A DNA stretch of 64,000 nucleotides, taken from contig NZ_JAPTNL010000011.1 in NCBI RefSeq assembly GCF_026891095.1, positions 61,819 through 125,818 on the forward strand, in the 5' to 3' direction. The notes under the pieces are model-generated. The model searched no databases. It was not told the DNA's origin and worked only from the letters and a program-made list of their open reading frames with translations. Shown piece by piece: positions 8,136 to 16,432 of this stretch. The position numbers and the translations under genes were made by a program. Position 1 is the stretch's first letter. The number at the start of each line of letters is the position of its first letter. This stretch comes from Roseovarius salincola (GTDB lineage: Bacteria; Pseudomonadota; Alphaproteobacteria; Rhodobacterales; Rhodobacteraceae).

Positions 8136-9767
8136 TCACGCGATCCCCTGCACCCGGCCCGCCTTGCGGTCCTGCAGGATCATGTCCGAGGCCTTCTCGC
8201 CGATCATGATCGCCGGGGCGTTGGTGTTGCCCGAAACGATCTCGGGCATGATCGAGCAATCCGCCACCCGCAGCCCTTCGATCCCGTGGACCCGCAGCCG
8301 CGCATCCACCACCGCGCCTTCGCCCGGACCCATCCGGCAGGTGCCGGTCGGATGATAGATCGTCGTCGAATTGTTGCGCGCCCAATCCAGCGTGCCCTCG
8401 TAATCATCCATCTCCAACGAGTCATCGGGCCGGAACGCCTCGGAAATCTTGCTGTCCAGCGGCGCGACACGCGCGATCCTGCGGGCGATCCTGATCCCCT
8501 CCACGATGGTGCGGCAATCGGTTTCGCTCGACAGGTAGTTCGGATGGATCTTCGGGTAAACCCCCGCATCCCCGGATGCCAGGCGGATTTCACCCCGGCT
8601 TTCGGGACGCAGCTGGCAGACCGACATGGTAAAGGCGGAGAACGGATGCACCCCCTCGCCGGGGCTGTCCGCCGACCAGGGCTGCACGTGAAACTGGATA
8701 TCGGGCGTCTCCACATGGTCGCCCGTGCGCAGGAACCCGGTGGCCAGACTTGCCGCCATCGCCATCGGACCAGAGCGGAACATCGCGTATTTCAGCGCGA
8801 TCCGCGCCTGATTGTAAAGGCTGCGCACCTCGTCATTCAACGTCGGCTCATTGCACTTGAACACCAGCCGCGCCTGCAAATGGTCCTGCATGTTCTTGCC
8901 CACGGCGCTCAGGTCGCGCCGCACCTCGATCCCGTGCTCGCGCAACTGCTCCCCCTCGCCGATCCCCGACAGCATCAGCAGCTGTGGCGACCCGATCGCC
9001 CCCGATGACAGGATCACCTCGCCCTCGGCCCTGACCACCTGTTCGCGCCCCGCGCCATCGCGATAGGCCACGCCCGTCGCGCGCGCGCCATCGAACAGAA
9101 TGCGCTGCGCCGCCGCCCGCGTCACGATGGTCAGGTTCGGGCGCGACCGCGCCGGATTGAGAAACGCCACCGCACTCGAACAGCGCCGCCCGTTGCGGGT
9201 GGTCAGCTGGAAATACCCGACGCCTTCCTGCGTCGCGCCGTTGTAATCGGGATTGAACGGATACCCGGCCTCCTGCGCCGCCGCCACCCAGGCATCGCAG
9301 ATCGGCCTTTGCAGCCGCATGTTCGACACCGAAAGCGGCCCCTGGTCGCCATGGAAATCATCCGCCCCGCGCTCCTGGTTCTCGGATCGCTTGAACAGCG
9401 GCAGAACCTCGTCCCAGCCCCAGCCCGGATTGCCCATCTGCTGCCAGCGGTCGTAATCCTGCGGCTGGCCGCGCACGTAAAGCAGGCCATTGAGTGATGA
9501 CGACCCCCCCAGAACCTTGCCGCGCGGCCAGTCAAGCTGGCGCCCGTTCAGCCCCGGATCGGGCTCGGTGCGGTAACACCAGTCCACCGAAGGGTTATGC
9601 ATCGTCTTGAAATAACCGACCGGAATATGAATCCACGGGTTCCAGTCTCGCCCGCCCGCTTCCAGCAGCACCACCTTGACCGATGGGTCCGCCGACAGGC
9701 GATTCGCCAATACGCAGCCCGCAGAGCCCGCACCGACGATGACGTAATCCGCTGAAATCCCCGACAT
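8136..9767 (-). CDS. GMC-family FAD-dependent oxidoreductase (choline dehydrogenase-like)
   Basis: 543 residues from the ATG at 9767, chosen because GGGAGGAGGG and AGGA lie just upstream and the FAD-binding strand VIVGAGSAGCVLANRL starts directly after it. GMC signature 1 (GKVLGGSSSLNGLLYVRG) and signature 2 (GAIGSPQLLMLSGIG) are present, as are the active-site His in YHPTGTCRMG and the C-terminal SGNTNAPAIMIGEKA. It should oxidise a primary alcohol to an aldehyde and pass electrons to FAD and an acceptor. It is divergent from a TRAP transporter and upstream of the YeiH-like gene, so its substrate is probably what the TRAP system imports. Choline is unlikely to be the only candidate, since no bet genes are nearby. 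Confidence 0.92.
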   Translation of the reverse strand: MSGISADYVIVGAGSAGCVLANRLSADPSVKVVLLEAGGRDWNPWIHIPVGYFKTMHNPSVDWCYRTEPDPGLNGRQLDWPRGKVLGGSSSLNGLLYVRGQPQDYDRWQQMGNPGWGWDEVLPLFKRSENQERGADDFHGDQGPLSVSNMRLQRPICDAWVAAAQEAGYPFNPDYNGATQEGVGYFQLTTRNGRRCSSAVAFLNPARSRPNLTIVTRAAAQRILFDGARATGVAYRDGAGREQVVRAEGEVILSSGAIGSPQLLMLSGIGEGEQLREHGIEVRRDLSAVGKNMQDHLQARLVFKCNEPTLNDEVRSLYNQARIALKYAMFRSGPMAMAASLATGFLRTGDHVETPDIQFHVQPWSADSPGEGVHPFSAFTMSVCQLRPESRGEIRLASGDAGVYPKIHPNYLSSETDCRTIVEGIRIARRIARVAPLDSKISEAFRPDDSLEMDDYEGTLDWARNNSTTIYHPTGTCRMGPGEGAVVDARLRVHGIEGLRVADCSIMPEIVSGNTNAPAIMIGEKASDMILQDRKAGRVQGIA

Positions 9768-9848
9768 TTCCTGAAACCCTCCTCCCGGCGGCAAGACATT
9801 GAAAGATTTTTCTTGCCACATCGACCTTAGTTCGACCAATATTGAGAC

Positions 9849-9867
9849 TGCAAGTATCAAAATTGCA
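9849..9867. promoter_or_regulatory. Candidate operator: inverted repeat TGCAA-N9-TTGCA
   Basis: In the 116-bp divergent region between the GMC dehydrogenase (start 9767) and the TRAP binding protein (start 9884) there is an inverted repeat TGCAA-N9-TTGCA. It lies 17 bp before the TRAP ATG and next to an AT-rich stretch. An IclR-type regulator is encoded at the end of the TRAP operon and could bind here. The repeat is seen; the assignment is inference. Confidence 0.35.
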
Positions 9868-9883
9868 CAAATGGGAGGAAACC

Positions 9884-11119
9884 ATGAAAGTTTCAAAAGC
9901 CCTCAGCGGCATCAGCCGCAGGGATCTGTTCCGCCTGTCAGGTCAGTTCGGCCTGTCGTCGGTCGTGCTGGGCGCGGGTGCGCTGACTGGCGCGGTCACG
10001 CTTCCGTCTTTGGCCAAAGCCGCCGAAAGCACCTATGACAAGCGATTCTCGAAAGAACCCAAGCACACGCTCAAACTGGGCGCATCGGGCTTCAACGCCC
10101 GCAACCTGCTGATCGAACGCGCCGGCGTTCTCGAATTCGCGCGCGATCTGGAGGAGCGCACCGAAGGCGAGATCCGCGTCGAATTCATCGGTGACAACCA
10201 GATTTGCGGACAGCTCAACTGCGTCGAGAAGACCCAGAACGGCGTCGTCGACATGTATGCCGCGTCGACCCAGAACTCGGCCGGCGGCGCGCCGTACCTT
10301 AACGTGCTGGATTACGCTTACATGTTCCCCAGCCGGGCCTCGCAGTATCACTTCCTCTACAGCCCGGAATCGCAGCGCATCCTGCGCGATCCCCTCGAAA
10401 AGCGCCATGGGCTCAAATTCCTGTTCAGCCATTGTGAGTTGCGCGGCATCCAGCTCGGTCAGTCCTTTGCGGACAAGCCGACCGTTACCAAGCTCGAGGA
10501 ACTGTTCGGCACCAAGAACCGCGTCACAGGCACACAGCTGGGCCGTATCGCCATGCAGCAGCTCAACCTCAACCCGGTGCCCGTGGCATGGGAAGAAACG
10601 CTGGATGGTCTCAAGCAGGGCCTGATCGACGGCGCCGAAACATGGGCATCGGCCGTGGCATATGCCAACATGTCGCCGGTGGTCAGCCAGTCGGTCGACC
10701 TCAAGTTCTTCTGCGGGACCGAGCACACGTCGATGTCCTCGCGCGTCTTCGATGCCATGGAGCCGCATCTTCAGGATGCGATCATGGAATCGGCCTATCT
10801 CGCGCAGGTGCATGTTCAGGCCGCGAACGAAGCAGCGCTGGTCAAGACCGTGGGCTTCTCGGATCCGCAGTTGCCCGGCACGATCTTCGCCGAAAACAAC
10901 GTGCGCCCGGCCTTCCTCGCCGAGGATCAGATCAAGATGGCCGAGGAAATGTGCTCGCCGGAATTCAACCCCGAGCCCTGGGCACAGTGGCGCGAGCGCA
11001 TCAACAACTGGGCTGGCGGGATCGACACCTATCAGGAGATCTACGACGTTGCGCGTGAGATCCCGGTCGATATGCTGCCCGAGAACGTCGAGCCGCGGCG
11101 CTGGTGGCGCTCGGCCTGA
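9884..11119 (+). CDS. TRAP transporter substrate-binding protein (DctP family), Tat-exported
   Basis: 411 residues from ATG 9884, which follows GGGAGGAA; an upstream in-frame ATG at 9842 has no such site. The N-terminus has a twin-arginine motif (SRRDLF, residues 11-16), a hydrophobic stretch and a cleavage site near SLAKA-AES (residue 46). The mature part is a DctP-type periplasmic binding protein (EFIGDNQICGQLNCVEKTQ; GLKQGLIDGAETWAS). It captures a small organic acid in the periplasm and delivers it to the DctQ/DctM membrane pair encoded next. A strong hairpin follows it, fitting higher expression than the permeases. The ligand cannot be read from the sequence. Confidence 0.93.
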   Translation: MKVSKALSGISRRDLFRLSGQFGLSSVVLGAGALTGAVTLPSLAKAAESTYDKRFSKEPKHTLKLGASGFNARNLLIERAGVLEFARDLEERTEGEIRVEFIGDNQICGQLNCVEKTQNGVVDMYAASTQNSAGGAPYLNVLDYAYMFPSRASQYHFLYSPESQRILRDPLEKRHGLKFLFSHCELRGIQLGQSFADKPTVTKLEELFGTKNRVTGTQLGRIAMQQLNLNPVPVAWEETLDGLKQGLIDGAETWASAVAYANMSPVVSQSVDLKFFCGTEHTSMSSRVFDAMEPHLQDAIMESAYLAQVHVQAANEAALVKTVGFSDPQLPGTIFAENNVRPAFLAEDQIKMAEEMCSPEFNPEPWAQWRERINNWAGGIDTYQEIYDVAREIPVDMLPENVEPRRWWRSA

Positions 11120-11134
11120 TCCGGACACGAGATG

Positions 11135-11158
11135 CCGGGCCGCCATCTGGCGGCCCGG
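11135..11158 (+). terminator. Intercistronic hairpin after the TRAP binding-protein gene
   Basis: An 11-bp perfect GC stem (CCGGGCCGCCA / TGGCGGCCCGG) lies 15 bp after the stop of the binding-protein gene and is followed only by a short TTCTCC. It is probably an attenuator or 3'-end stabiliser that keeps binding protein above permease levels, rather than a full terminator. Confidence 0.7.
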
Positions 11159-11217
11159 TTCTCCATGCCGCGCGATAAGCGGCAAGAACATACGGCAACC
11201 CAAAGGGAGGAGTGGGC

Positions 11218-11886
11218 ATGACCGGCTGGTTTCAGGGCGCAATGGATATACTGAGTGCTCTCGCCGCGGGCGATGCATGGATGTTGAGCGAGGCGATGCG
11301 GCACCCGGTCATATGGCCGCTCGGCCTGATCGCGATGCTCGTCGCGGCTGTCGCGTTTCTCATACTTTATCGCGTTGTGCCATGGTGCGAGCGCAATCTG
11401 GAACAATCCGTGATGGTGGTGTCCTACCTCGCCATCGGTGGAATCATCTTCGTCGAAGTGATCCGCCGCTTTGTCTTTTCGCTCCAGGTGCCGTGGTCGA
11501 CGACGCTCCCGCCCTTCCTGTTCCTGATCATGACGTGGTTCGGCTGTTCGTTTAACGTGAAGCTGCGCACGCATCTGGCCTTTGCCGAATTCCGTACGAA
11601 CATGCCGCGCGTCGGGCAGATGGGCTGTCTGATGCTGGATGCATTGCTGTGGATCGGGTTCTCCTGGGTGGTCATCGTCACGTCCCTGAAGCAGGTGGTC
11701 AATTCGGCGTCGAATTTTCAGATCATGCTGGGGACCGACAACCTGATGCAATGGTGGTTCCTGATTTCCATGCCGCTGGCCTTCACCACACTAGTTGCCC
11801 GCGTGCTCGAAAACGCGCTGACCGACATTTCCCGCTTCCGGAACGACGAGACCCTCATCCGGCAAGCCGTGATCGGAGGAGACTGA
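11218..11886 (+). CDS. TRAP transporter small permease subunit (DctQ family)
   Basis: 222 residues from ATG 11218, placed 7 bp after GGGAGGAG; the GTG at 11212 is too close to that site. Four hydrophobic segments (about residues 38-60, 70-90, 98-115 and 140-165) give the DctQ topology. The protein partners with the large DctM subunit in the inner membrane to form the sodium-coupled secondary transporter that accepts substrate from the periplasmic binding protein. At 222 residues it is somewhat longer than many DctQ proteins. Its stop is 1 bp from the start of the next gene, with GGAGGAG as the ribosome-binding site for that gene. Confidence 0.88.
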   Translation: MTGWFQGAMDILSALAAGDAWMLSEAMRHPVIWPLGLIAMLVAAVAFLILYRVVPWCERNLEQSVMVVSYLAIGGIIFVEVIRRFVFSLQVPWSTTLPPFLFLIMTWFGCSFNVKLRTHLAFAEFRTNMPRVGQMGCLMLDALLWIGFSWVVIVTSLKQVVNSASNFQIMLGTDNLMQWWFLISMPLAFTTLVARVLENALTDISRFRNDETLIRQAVIGGD

Positions 11887-11887
11887 C

Positions 11888-13246
11888 ATGAGCGATCCCA
11901 CACTCATCACGCTCATCTCCATTGGCGTGACCCTGTTTTTCATGATCGGAGTGCCGGTTTTTCTCGTGATCGGCTACTGGGTCATCGGCATCTCCTTCGT
12001 CATCGGCATGCCGCTTCAGAACATCGGCGGGGCGCTGTCCAACGTGTTCACCGACGGGTTCGCCCTTCTGGCGATGCCGCTTTTCATCCTGACCGGCGAC
12101 CTGATCAACCGCTCCGGCATCGCCCGCCGGCTCAGCGATTTCGCCTATGCCTGTCTCGGCTGGATCCGGGGTGGCCTGTCGATGGCCGCGCTTGGCGCCT
12201 GCGGGCTGTTCGCCGCGATCTCGGGGTCGAACTCGGCCACCACGGCGACGATCGGCTCGATGCTCCATCCCGAGATGGTCAAGGGCGGCTATGACGAACG
12301 CTTCTCGGCCGCCACCGCCGCCGCGGGCGGCACGGTCGGGATCATCATCCCGCCCTCGATCATCTTCATCGTCTACGGCTTCCTGCTGAACCTGCCCATC
12401 TCGGAACTCTTCGTCGCCGGCATCATCCCCGGCACGCTGATGGTGCTGGGCATGATGTCCGCCGCCTTCCTGATCTGCTGGCGCAACAAATGGGGCTTCC
12501 TGATCCCGCTCAGCCCGCTGCGCGTGCTCAAGACGGCGATCGGCGCCTGGCTCGGGTTCTTCGCCATCGGCCTCGTGCTCTGGGGCATCTACACCGGCAA
12601 GTTCTCACCCACCGAGGCGGCCGGCGTCACCGTAGGTTTCTGCGTCATCGTCGGCTTCCTGAGCCTGCCGCTCTACAAACTGATGGGCGGCGCGAAGGGG
12701 CGCGACGTCAACGAAAAGAGCATCTCCGAAATGCTGGTGGTCGAAGGCTTCAGCCCGCTGGAACTGCCATCCATCACCATGCGCTCCGCACAGATCACCG
12801 GCATCCTGGCACCTCTCATCGCCATTTCGGTCGTGATGCAGCAGATCCTGTCGGTGCTTGGCGCGCAGACGGTGATCGGGGATTTCGTCATGTCGATGGG
12901 CGGCTACTATGCCGTACTGTTCACCTCGATGGCCATCGTGTTCGTCTGCGGCATGGTGCTTGAAAGCCTGCCGGTGACGATCATCCTTGCCCCCATCCTG
13001 GCCCCGATCGCCCACTCCGTCGGCGTCGATCCCGTGCAGTTCGCGGTGATCTTCCTGGTCGGCGCGTCCATCGGTTTCATCACCCCGCCCTACGGTCTCA
13101 ACCTCTATGTGGCGTCCGGCGTGACCGGTGTTCCCTATTTCCGGCTGTTGCGCTACACGGTGTTCTACCTTGTTACATTGATCGCGGTATGGATGCTGGT
13201 CGCGCTGGTACCCAGTCTTTCAACAGTCCTGATCCCGCAAAGATAA
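11888..13246 (+). CDS. TRAP transporter large permease subunit (DctM family)
   Basis: 452 residues with about twelve membrane segments. It carries family landmarks: an early PLFILTGDLINRSGIA segment, GLFAAISGSNSATTATIG, PEMVKGGYDERFSAATAAAGGTVGIIIPPS and a late FITPPYGLNLYVASGV. These are the two pseudo-symmetric re-entrant hairpins of the ion transporter superfamily that bind sodium and substrate. It is translated right after the small subunit and completes the TRAP system, which should import the substrate oxidised by the divergently encoded dehydrogenase. Confidence 0.95.
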   Translation: MSDPTLITLISIGVTLFFMIGVPVFLVIGYWVIGISFVIGMPLQNIGGALSNVFTDGFALLAMPLFILTGDLINRSGIARRLSDFAYACLGWIRGGLSMAALGACGLFAAISGSNSATTATIGSMLHPEMVKGGYDERFSAATAAAGGTVGIIIPPSIIFIVYGFLLNLPISELFVAGIIPGTLMVLGMMSAAFLICWRNKWGFLIPLSPLRVLKTAIGAWLGFFAIGLVLWGIYTGKFSPTEAAGVTVGFCVIVGFLSLPLYKLMGGAKGRDVNEKSISEMLVVEGFSPLELPSITMRSAQITGILAPLIAISVVMQQILSVLGAQTVIGDFVMSMGGYYAVLFTSMAIVFVCGMVLESLPVTIILAPILAPIAHSVGVDPVQFAVIFLVGASIGFITPPYGLNLYVASGVTGVPYFRLLRYTVFYLVTLIAVWMLVALVPSLSTVLIPQR

Positions 13247-13259
13247 GGACAGTGTTGCG

Positions 13260-14045
13260 ATGACTGGTGACGGTGACAAATCCGGGTCGATTCCGTCGAA
13301 CCTGCGGCTCCTTCTGGTGATCGAGGAAATCTCCAAGGCCGGGGTGCCCGTCACCCCGACCGAGGTGAACGCGGCACTCGGCCTGCCCAAGCCGACAATC
13401 CACCGCCTCTTCGCCACACTCGAGGAAGAAGGCTTCCTGCAACGCGACATGGACGGGCGCACCTATTCGCCCGGCCCCCGCCTGCGCACAATGTCGGGCG
13501 GGATCCTGTCATCCCTTCGCATCCGCACGGCGCGTCAGGCGATCCTGCGCCGCGTCAGCCGCGAGATCGGCGAGACCTGCAATATCGCCCTGCCCGACCG
13601 CGATGCGATGACCTATCTCGAACGGGTCGAAACCGAATGGCCGCTGCGCATCCAGCTGCCCATCGGCACGCGGGTGCCGTTCTATTGCACCGCGAGCGGC
13701 AAAATGTATCTCAGCTCGCTGACCCGCACCCATCTTCTGAAATACCTCTCCGCCACCGCGCTCGAACCCCGCACCCCCAATACCCTCACCGACCATGACG
13801 CGCTCTTCGCCGAACTGCGCGACATCCGCAGACAGGGCTACGCGCTCGACCGCGAGGAATTCATGGCCGACATGATCGCCCTCGCCGTGCCCGTGCCCGA
13901 CATCAACGGACGGCTGATGGCGACCCTCTCCTTCCACGCTCCGACACAGCGCTTCACCATCGACAGGGCGCTCGATTACCTCGACGCCATGCGCCGCGCG
14001 GCGGACGACCTTGCCGCGCTGGTCTCGGACGGCGATCAGGTATGA
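13260..14045 (+). CDS. IclR-family transcriptional regulator
   Basis: 261 residues. The N-terminal winged helix-turn-helix spans about residues 12-75 (LLLVIEEISKAG; LGLPKPTIHRLFATLEEEGF), followed by the IclR effector-binding domain (GETCNIALPDRDAMTYLERV; PFYCTASGKMYLSSL). It begins 13 bp after the large TRAP permease on the same strand, so it belongs to the operon and most likely regulates it and the divergent dehydrogenase in response to the imported compound. Members of this family commonly control catabolism of small organic acids and alcohols. Confidence 0.93.
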   Translation: MTGDGDKSGSIPSNLRLLLVIEEISKAGVPVTPTEVNAALGLPKPTIHRLFATLEEEGFLQRDMDGRTYSPGPRLRTMSGGILSSLRIRTARQAILRRVSREIGETCNIALPDRDAMTYLERVETEWPLRIQLPIGTRVPFYCTASGKMYLSSLTRTHLLKYLSATALEPRTPNTLTDHDALFAELRDIRRQGYALDREEFMADMIALAVPVPDINGRLMATLSFHAPTQRFTIDRALDYLDAMRRAADDLAALVSDGDQV

Positions 14046-14076
14046 GCGCCCCCGCAACATCACCCCGCCCCACCTG

Positions 14077-14799
14077 ATGGAGATGCTGGCCGCCAGCGCG
14101 ATCGTCATGTTCGCGGCGATCCTCCACGCCTGCACGGGATTTGGCTTTTCGGTGCTGGCGACGCCCTTCCTTCTGCTGGTCTTCGACACCGCCGAGGCGA
14201 TCCAGATCAATATCGCCCTCTCGATCATGATCTCGGTGGTGCTGATGCCCCGGCTTCTGCCCGATATCGACAAGGCGCTGCTTTGGCGGCTGCTGGCGGG
14301 CGGGGTGCTGGGCGCACCGCTGGGGATTCTCACCTATGTTCATGCCGATCCCGATCACCTGCGCATGGGCATCGGCCTGCTGCTTCTGGTGTTCACCTTC
14401 TTCGTGCTGCGCAGGTTCCGCTTCCGGCGCAGCAACGGGCGCGACGTGCTGACGGGCGCCTTCTCGGGCGCGCTGACCAGCGGGCTTGGGATGCCGGGGC
14501 CGCCGCTCATGGTCTATTTCTCCGGCGCGCCGATCCCGCCGCGCGTGCTGCGCAGCACCACGCTCACCTGCTTCCTGATCACCTATTCCATCAGCCTCGC
14601 GCTCCAGATCGGCGTCGGCTCGGCCTCGGGCGAAGTCCTTCGCGCCTCGCTGATCCTGGCCCCTGCCACCGGCGCGGGCGTGATCCTGGGGCAGATGCTG
14701 TTCACCCGGATCGACACGGCGATCTTCATGCGGCTGATCTATGGTCTCCTGGTCCTGACGGGGCTCTACCTCGTGGTGGTCTCCGCCCTGGCGTTCTGA
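14077..14799 (+). CDS. TauE/SafE-family anion exporter
   Basis: 240 residues from ATG 14077. No clear ribosome-binding site is seen, and ATG 14083 is also possible; the reading from 14011 overlaps the IclR gene and is disfavoured. There are about eight membrane segments, with the two TauE-type repeats each opening with a glycine-rich helix (ILHACTGFGFSVLATPFLLL; FSGALTSGLGMPGPPLMVYF). The family exports sulfite, sulfoacetate and similar anions. It directly follows the IclR gene, so it may remove a product of the pathway, which is the main reason for suspecting a sulfonate substrate for this cluster. Confidence 0.85.
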   Translation: MEMLAASAIVMFAAILHACTGFGFSVLATPFLLLVFDTAEAIQINIALSIMISVVLMPRLLPDIDKALLWRLLAGGVLGAPLGILTYVHADPDHLRMGIGLLLLVFTFFVLRRFRFRRSNGRDVLTGAFSGALTSGLGMPGPPLMVYFSGAPIPPRVLRSTTLTCFLITYSISLALQIGVGSASGEVLRASLILAPATGAGVILGQMLFTRIDTAIFMRLIYGLLVLTGLYLVVVSALAF

Positions 14800-14855
14800 T
14801 CAACCGCCATCATCGCCTTGCACTTTCCCTGCATCGCCGCTCATATGGCGCTGGC

Positions 14856-16250
14856 ATGAAACCCTCGATACGCGTGAACCGAACGACCGGCACAATGCTG
14901 CTCACCATCACCGGGCTGGTGATCCTGCGCGAATGGACGCCAATCGCGCTGCCCAACCTGATCCTGCCCTGGCTGGTGATCGCGACCACCCTCCTTCTGG
15001 CCCTGCAGACAAGCGCCGGGCGCTATCTTTTCGCATTGGTCGCGCTGGCGCTGACAATCACCCTGGCGCTCGCCAATCCCGACTGGCAGGCGGTGACGCT
15101 CAACGCGCTTTATACCGCCGGTTTCATCTGCGCCTTCTTCACCGCTCTCGCCACCCTTCGCTTTGCCGCCGAAACCTCCGAGTCGATCCGCCGCGCGGGC
15201 CGCTTCCTGGCGCAGCAGCCGCCGGGGCGGCGCTACCTTGCGCTGACGCTGGGCGGGCAGATGTTCGCCCTTCTGCTGAATTACGGCTCCATCGCCCTCC
15301 TCGGCAGCCTCGCCACCGCCAGCGCCAACGAGGAACCCGACCCCGAGATCCGCCGCCACCGCACAAGGCGCATGTTGCTGGCGATCCAGCGGGCATTCAC
15401 CTCGATGCTGCCCTGGTCGCCCCTCTCCTTCGCCGTCGCCATTTCGGTCGCGCTCATTCCCGGCGCGACATGGGCGCAGGCGGTGCTGCCCGGAATCGTC
15501 AGTTCGATTCTGCTGGCGGGGACCGGCTGGGCGCTCGATTCCATGTTTCGTCCGACCCTCTCGGGGCCGCGCCCCGTGGCCAGACCGCCCGAAGGCTCCT
15601 GGGCGTCGATCCTGCCGCTTCTTGTCTTGCTGGCGATCCTGGTCAGCAGCATCACCTTGCTGCATTATGTCACCGATGTGCGGGTGGTGGGGATGGTAAT
15701 CCTGATCGTGCCGGTGATCGCGCTGGTCTGGACCGCCCTGCAAAGCCGCAACGCCGAACCCGAGCTGCGCATCCCCCGCAGGTTGACGGAATACAGCTTT
15801 TCCGAGCTGCCCGCTTACCGCAGCGAAATCCTGTTGCTGATGATGGCGGGCTATATCGGCACCGTCGGTGCGCCGCTGCTCGAACCGCTCCTCAGCGGCC
15901 TCGGCCTCGATCTCGCCGCACTGCCCACGCCGCTGGTCCTGATCGCTTTCGTGTGGATCATCCCGCTGGCCGGTCAGATCGCGATGAACCCGATTCTCGC
16001 AGTCACGCTGATCGCGCCGCTGGTGCCCCCGGCCGCCGAACTCGGCGTGTCGCCCACCGCGCTGATCGTGGCCATCACCGCCGGTTGGGCGCTCAGCGGC
16101 GTGACCTCGCCCTTCACCGCCACCACGCTGCTGATCGGCTCCTTCGCCCGCATCAGCGCGCGTCATGTCGGGCTGCGCTGGAACGGCGTCTATTTCCTGC
16201 TGACCGGCGCGATCCTTTCGGCCTGGGTGGTGATCCATGCCAGCCTCTGA
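14856..16250 (+). CDS. Uncharacterised multi-pass membrane protein (transporter-like)
   Basis: 464 residues from ATG 14856. The same frame stays open further upstream but overlaps the TauE gene and lacks a plausible start. It has about eleven or twelve membrane segments with an inner loop rich in charge (PDPEIRRHRTRRM) and late repeats such as IPLAGQIAMNPILAVTLIAPL and GWALSGVTSPFTATTLLIG. Those N-P and T-S-P-F hairpin motifs resemble the re-entrant loops of ion-transporter-superfamily carriers (CitMHS, ArsB, DctM types). I do not recognise the exact family. It starts 56 bp after the TauE gene and may be part of the same uptake/export module. Confidence 0.7.
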   Translation: MKPSIRVNRTTGTMLLTITGLVILREWTPIALPNLILPWLVIATTLLLALQTSAGRYLFALVALALTITLALANPDWQAVTLNALYTAGFICAFFTALATLRFAAETSESIRRAGRFLAQQPPGRRYLALTLGGQMFALLLNYGSIALLGSLATASANEEPDPEIRRHRTRRMLLAIQRAFTSMLPWSPLSFAVAISVALIPGATWAQAVLPGIVSSILLAGTGWALDSMFRPTLSGPRPVARPPEGSWASILPLLVLLAILVSSITLLHYVTDVRVVGMVILIVPVIALVWTALQSRNAEPELRIPRRLTEYSFSELPAYRSEILLLMMAGYIGTVGAPLLEPLLSGLGLDLAALPTPLVLIAFVWIIPLAGQIAMNPILAVTLIAPLVPPAAELGVSPTALIVAITAGWALSGVTSPFTATTLLIGSFARISARHVGLRWNGVYFLLTGAILSAWVVIHASL

Positions 16251-16271
16251 TCCGCGCCACGATGGTACGCC

Positions 16272-16366
16272 GTCGTACGAAACCGGGGGCCGATTTGTAC
16301 GCATGTCATCGCACGCCGCGTTAATCCGGCGCCTTTACCGAAACGATACCGACGCGATACCGACGT
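16272..16366 (-). repeat. Composite intergenic repeat, copy A (11-bp iterons + GTTAA-like + TACAAA/TTTCGTAC pair)
   Basis: Lies between the convergent ends of the permease (16250) and the ClpP-fold protease (16433). Read on the minus strand it has tandem 11-bp units (GTCGGTATCGC, GTCGGTATCGT, then TTCGGTAAAGG), then ATTAACG, then CGTACAAA and TTTCGTACGAC separated by 11 bp. The same three modules in the same order recur at 28081-28187, also between convergent genes. This order and spacing are too specific for chance. Function is unknown: a protein-binding site, a transcript-end element or a small mobile repeat are all possible. Confidence 0.75.
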
Positions 16367-16432
16367 GCTGCAGACGCAATGCCGAAGCGGTTTTTCGTTT
16401 TTAACCAATGCCTTGCACGGCGATTCGCAGGC

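Noticed and set aside
14042..14077. Short ATG frame of 11 codons overlapping the IclR stop
   Set aside because: Too short, out of frame with the TauE gene and ends in TGA right at the TauE start; likely incidental.
14841..16304. 487-residue minus-strand open frame opposite the 464-residue permease
   Set aside because: Composition is dominated by Gly/Arg/Gln/Asp/His, typical of antisense readings; the plus-strand frame has a coherent membrane-protein pattern.
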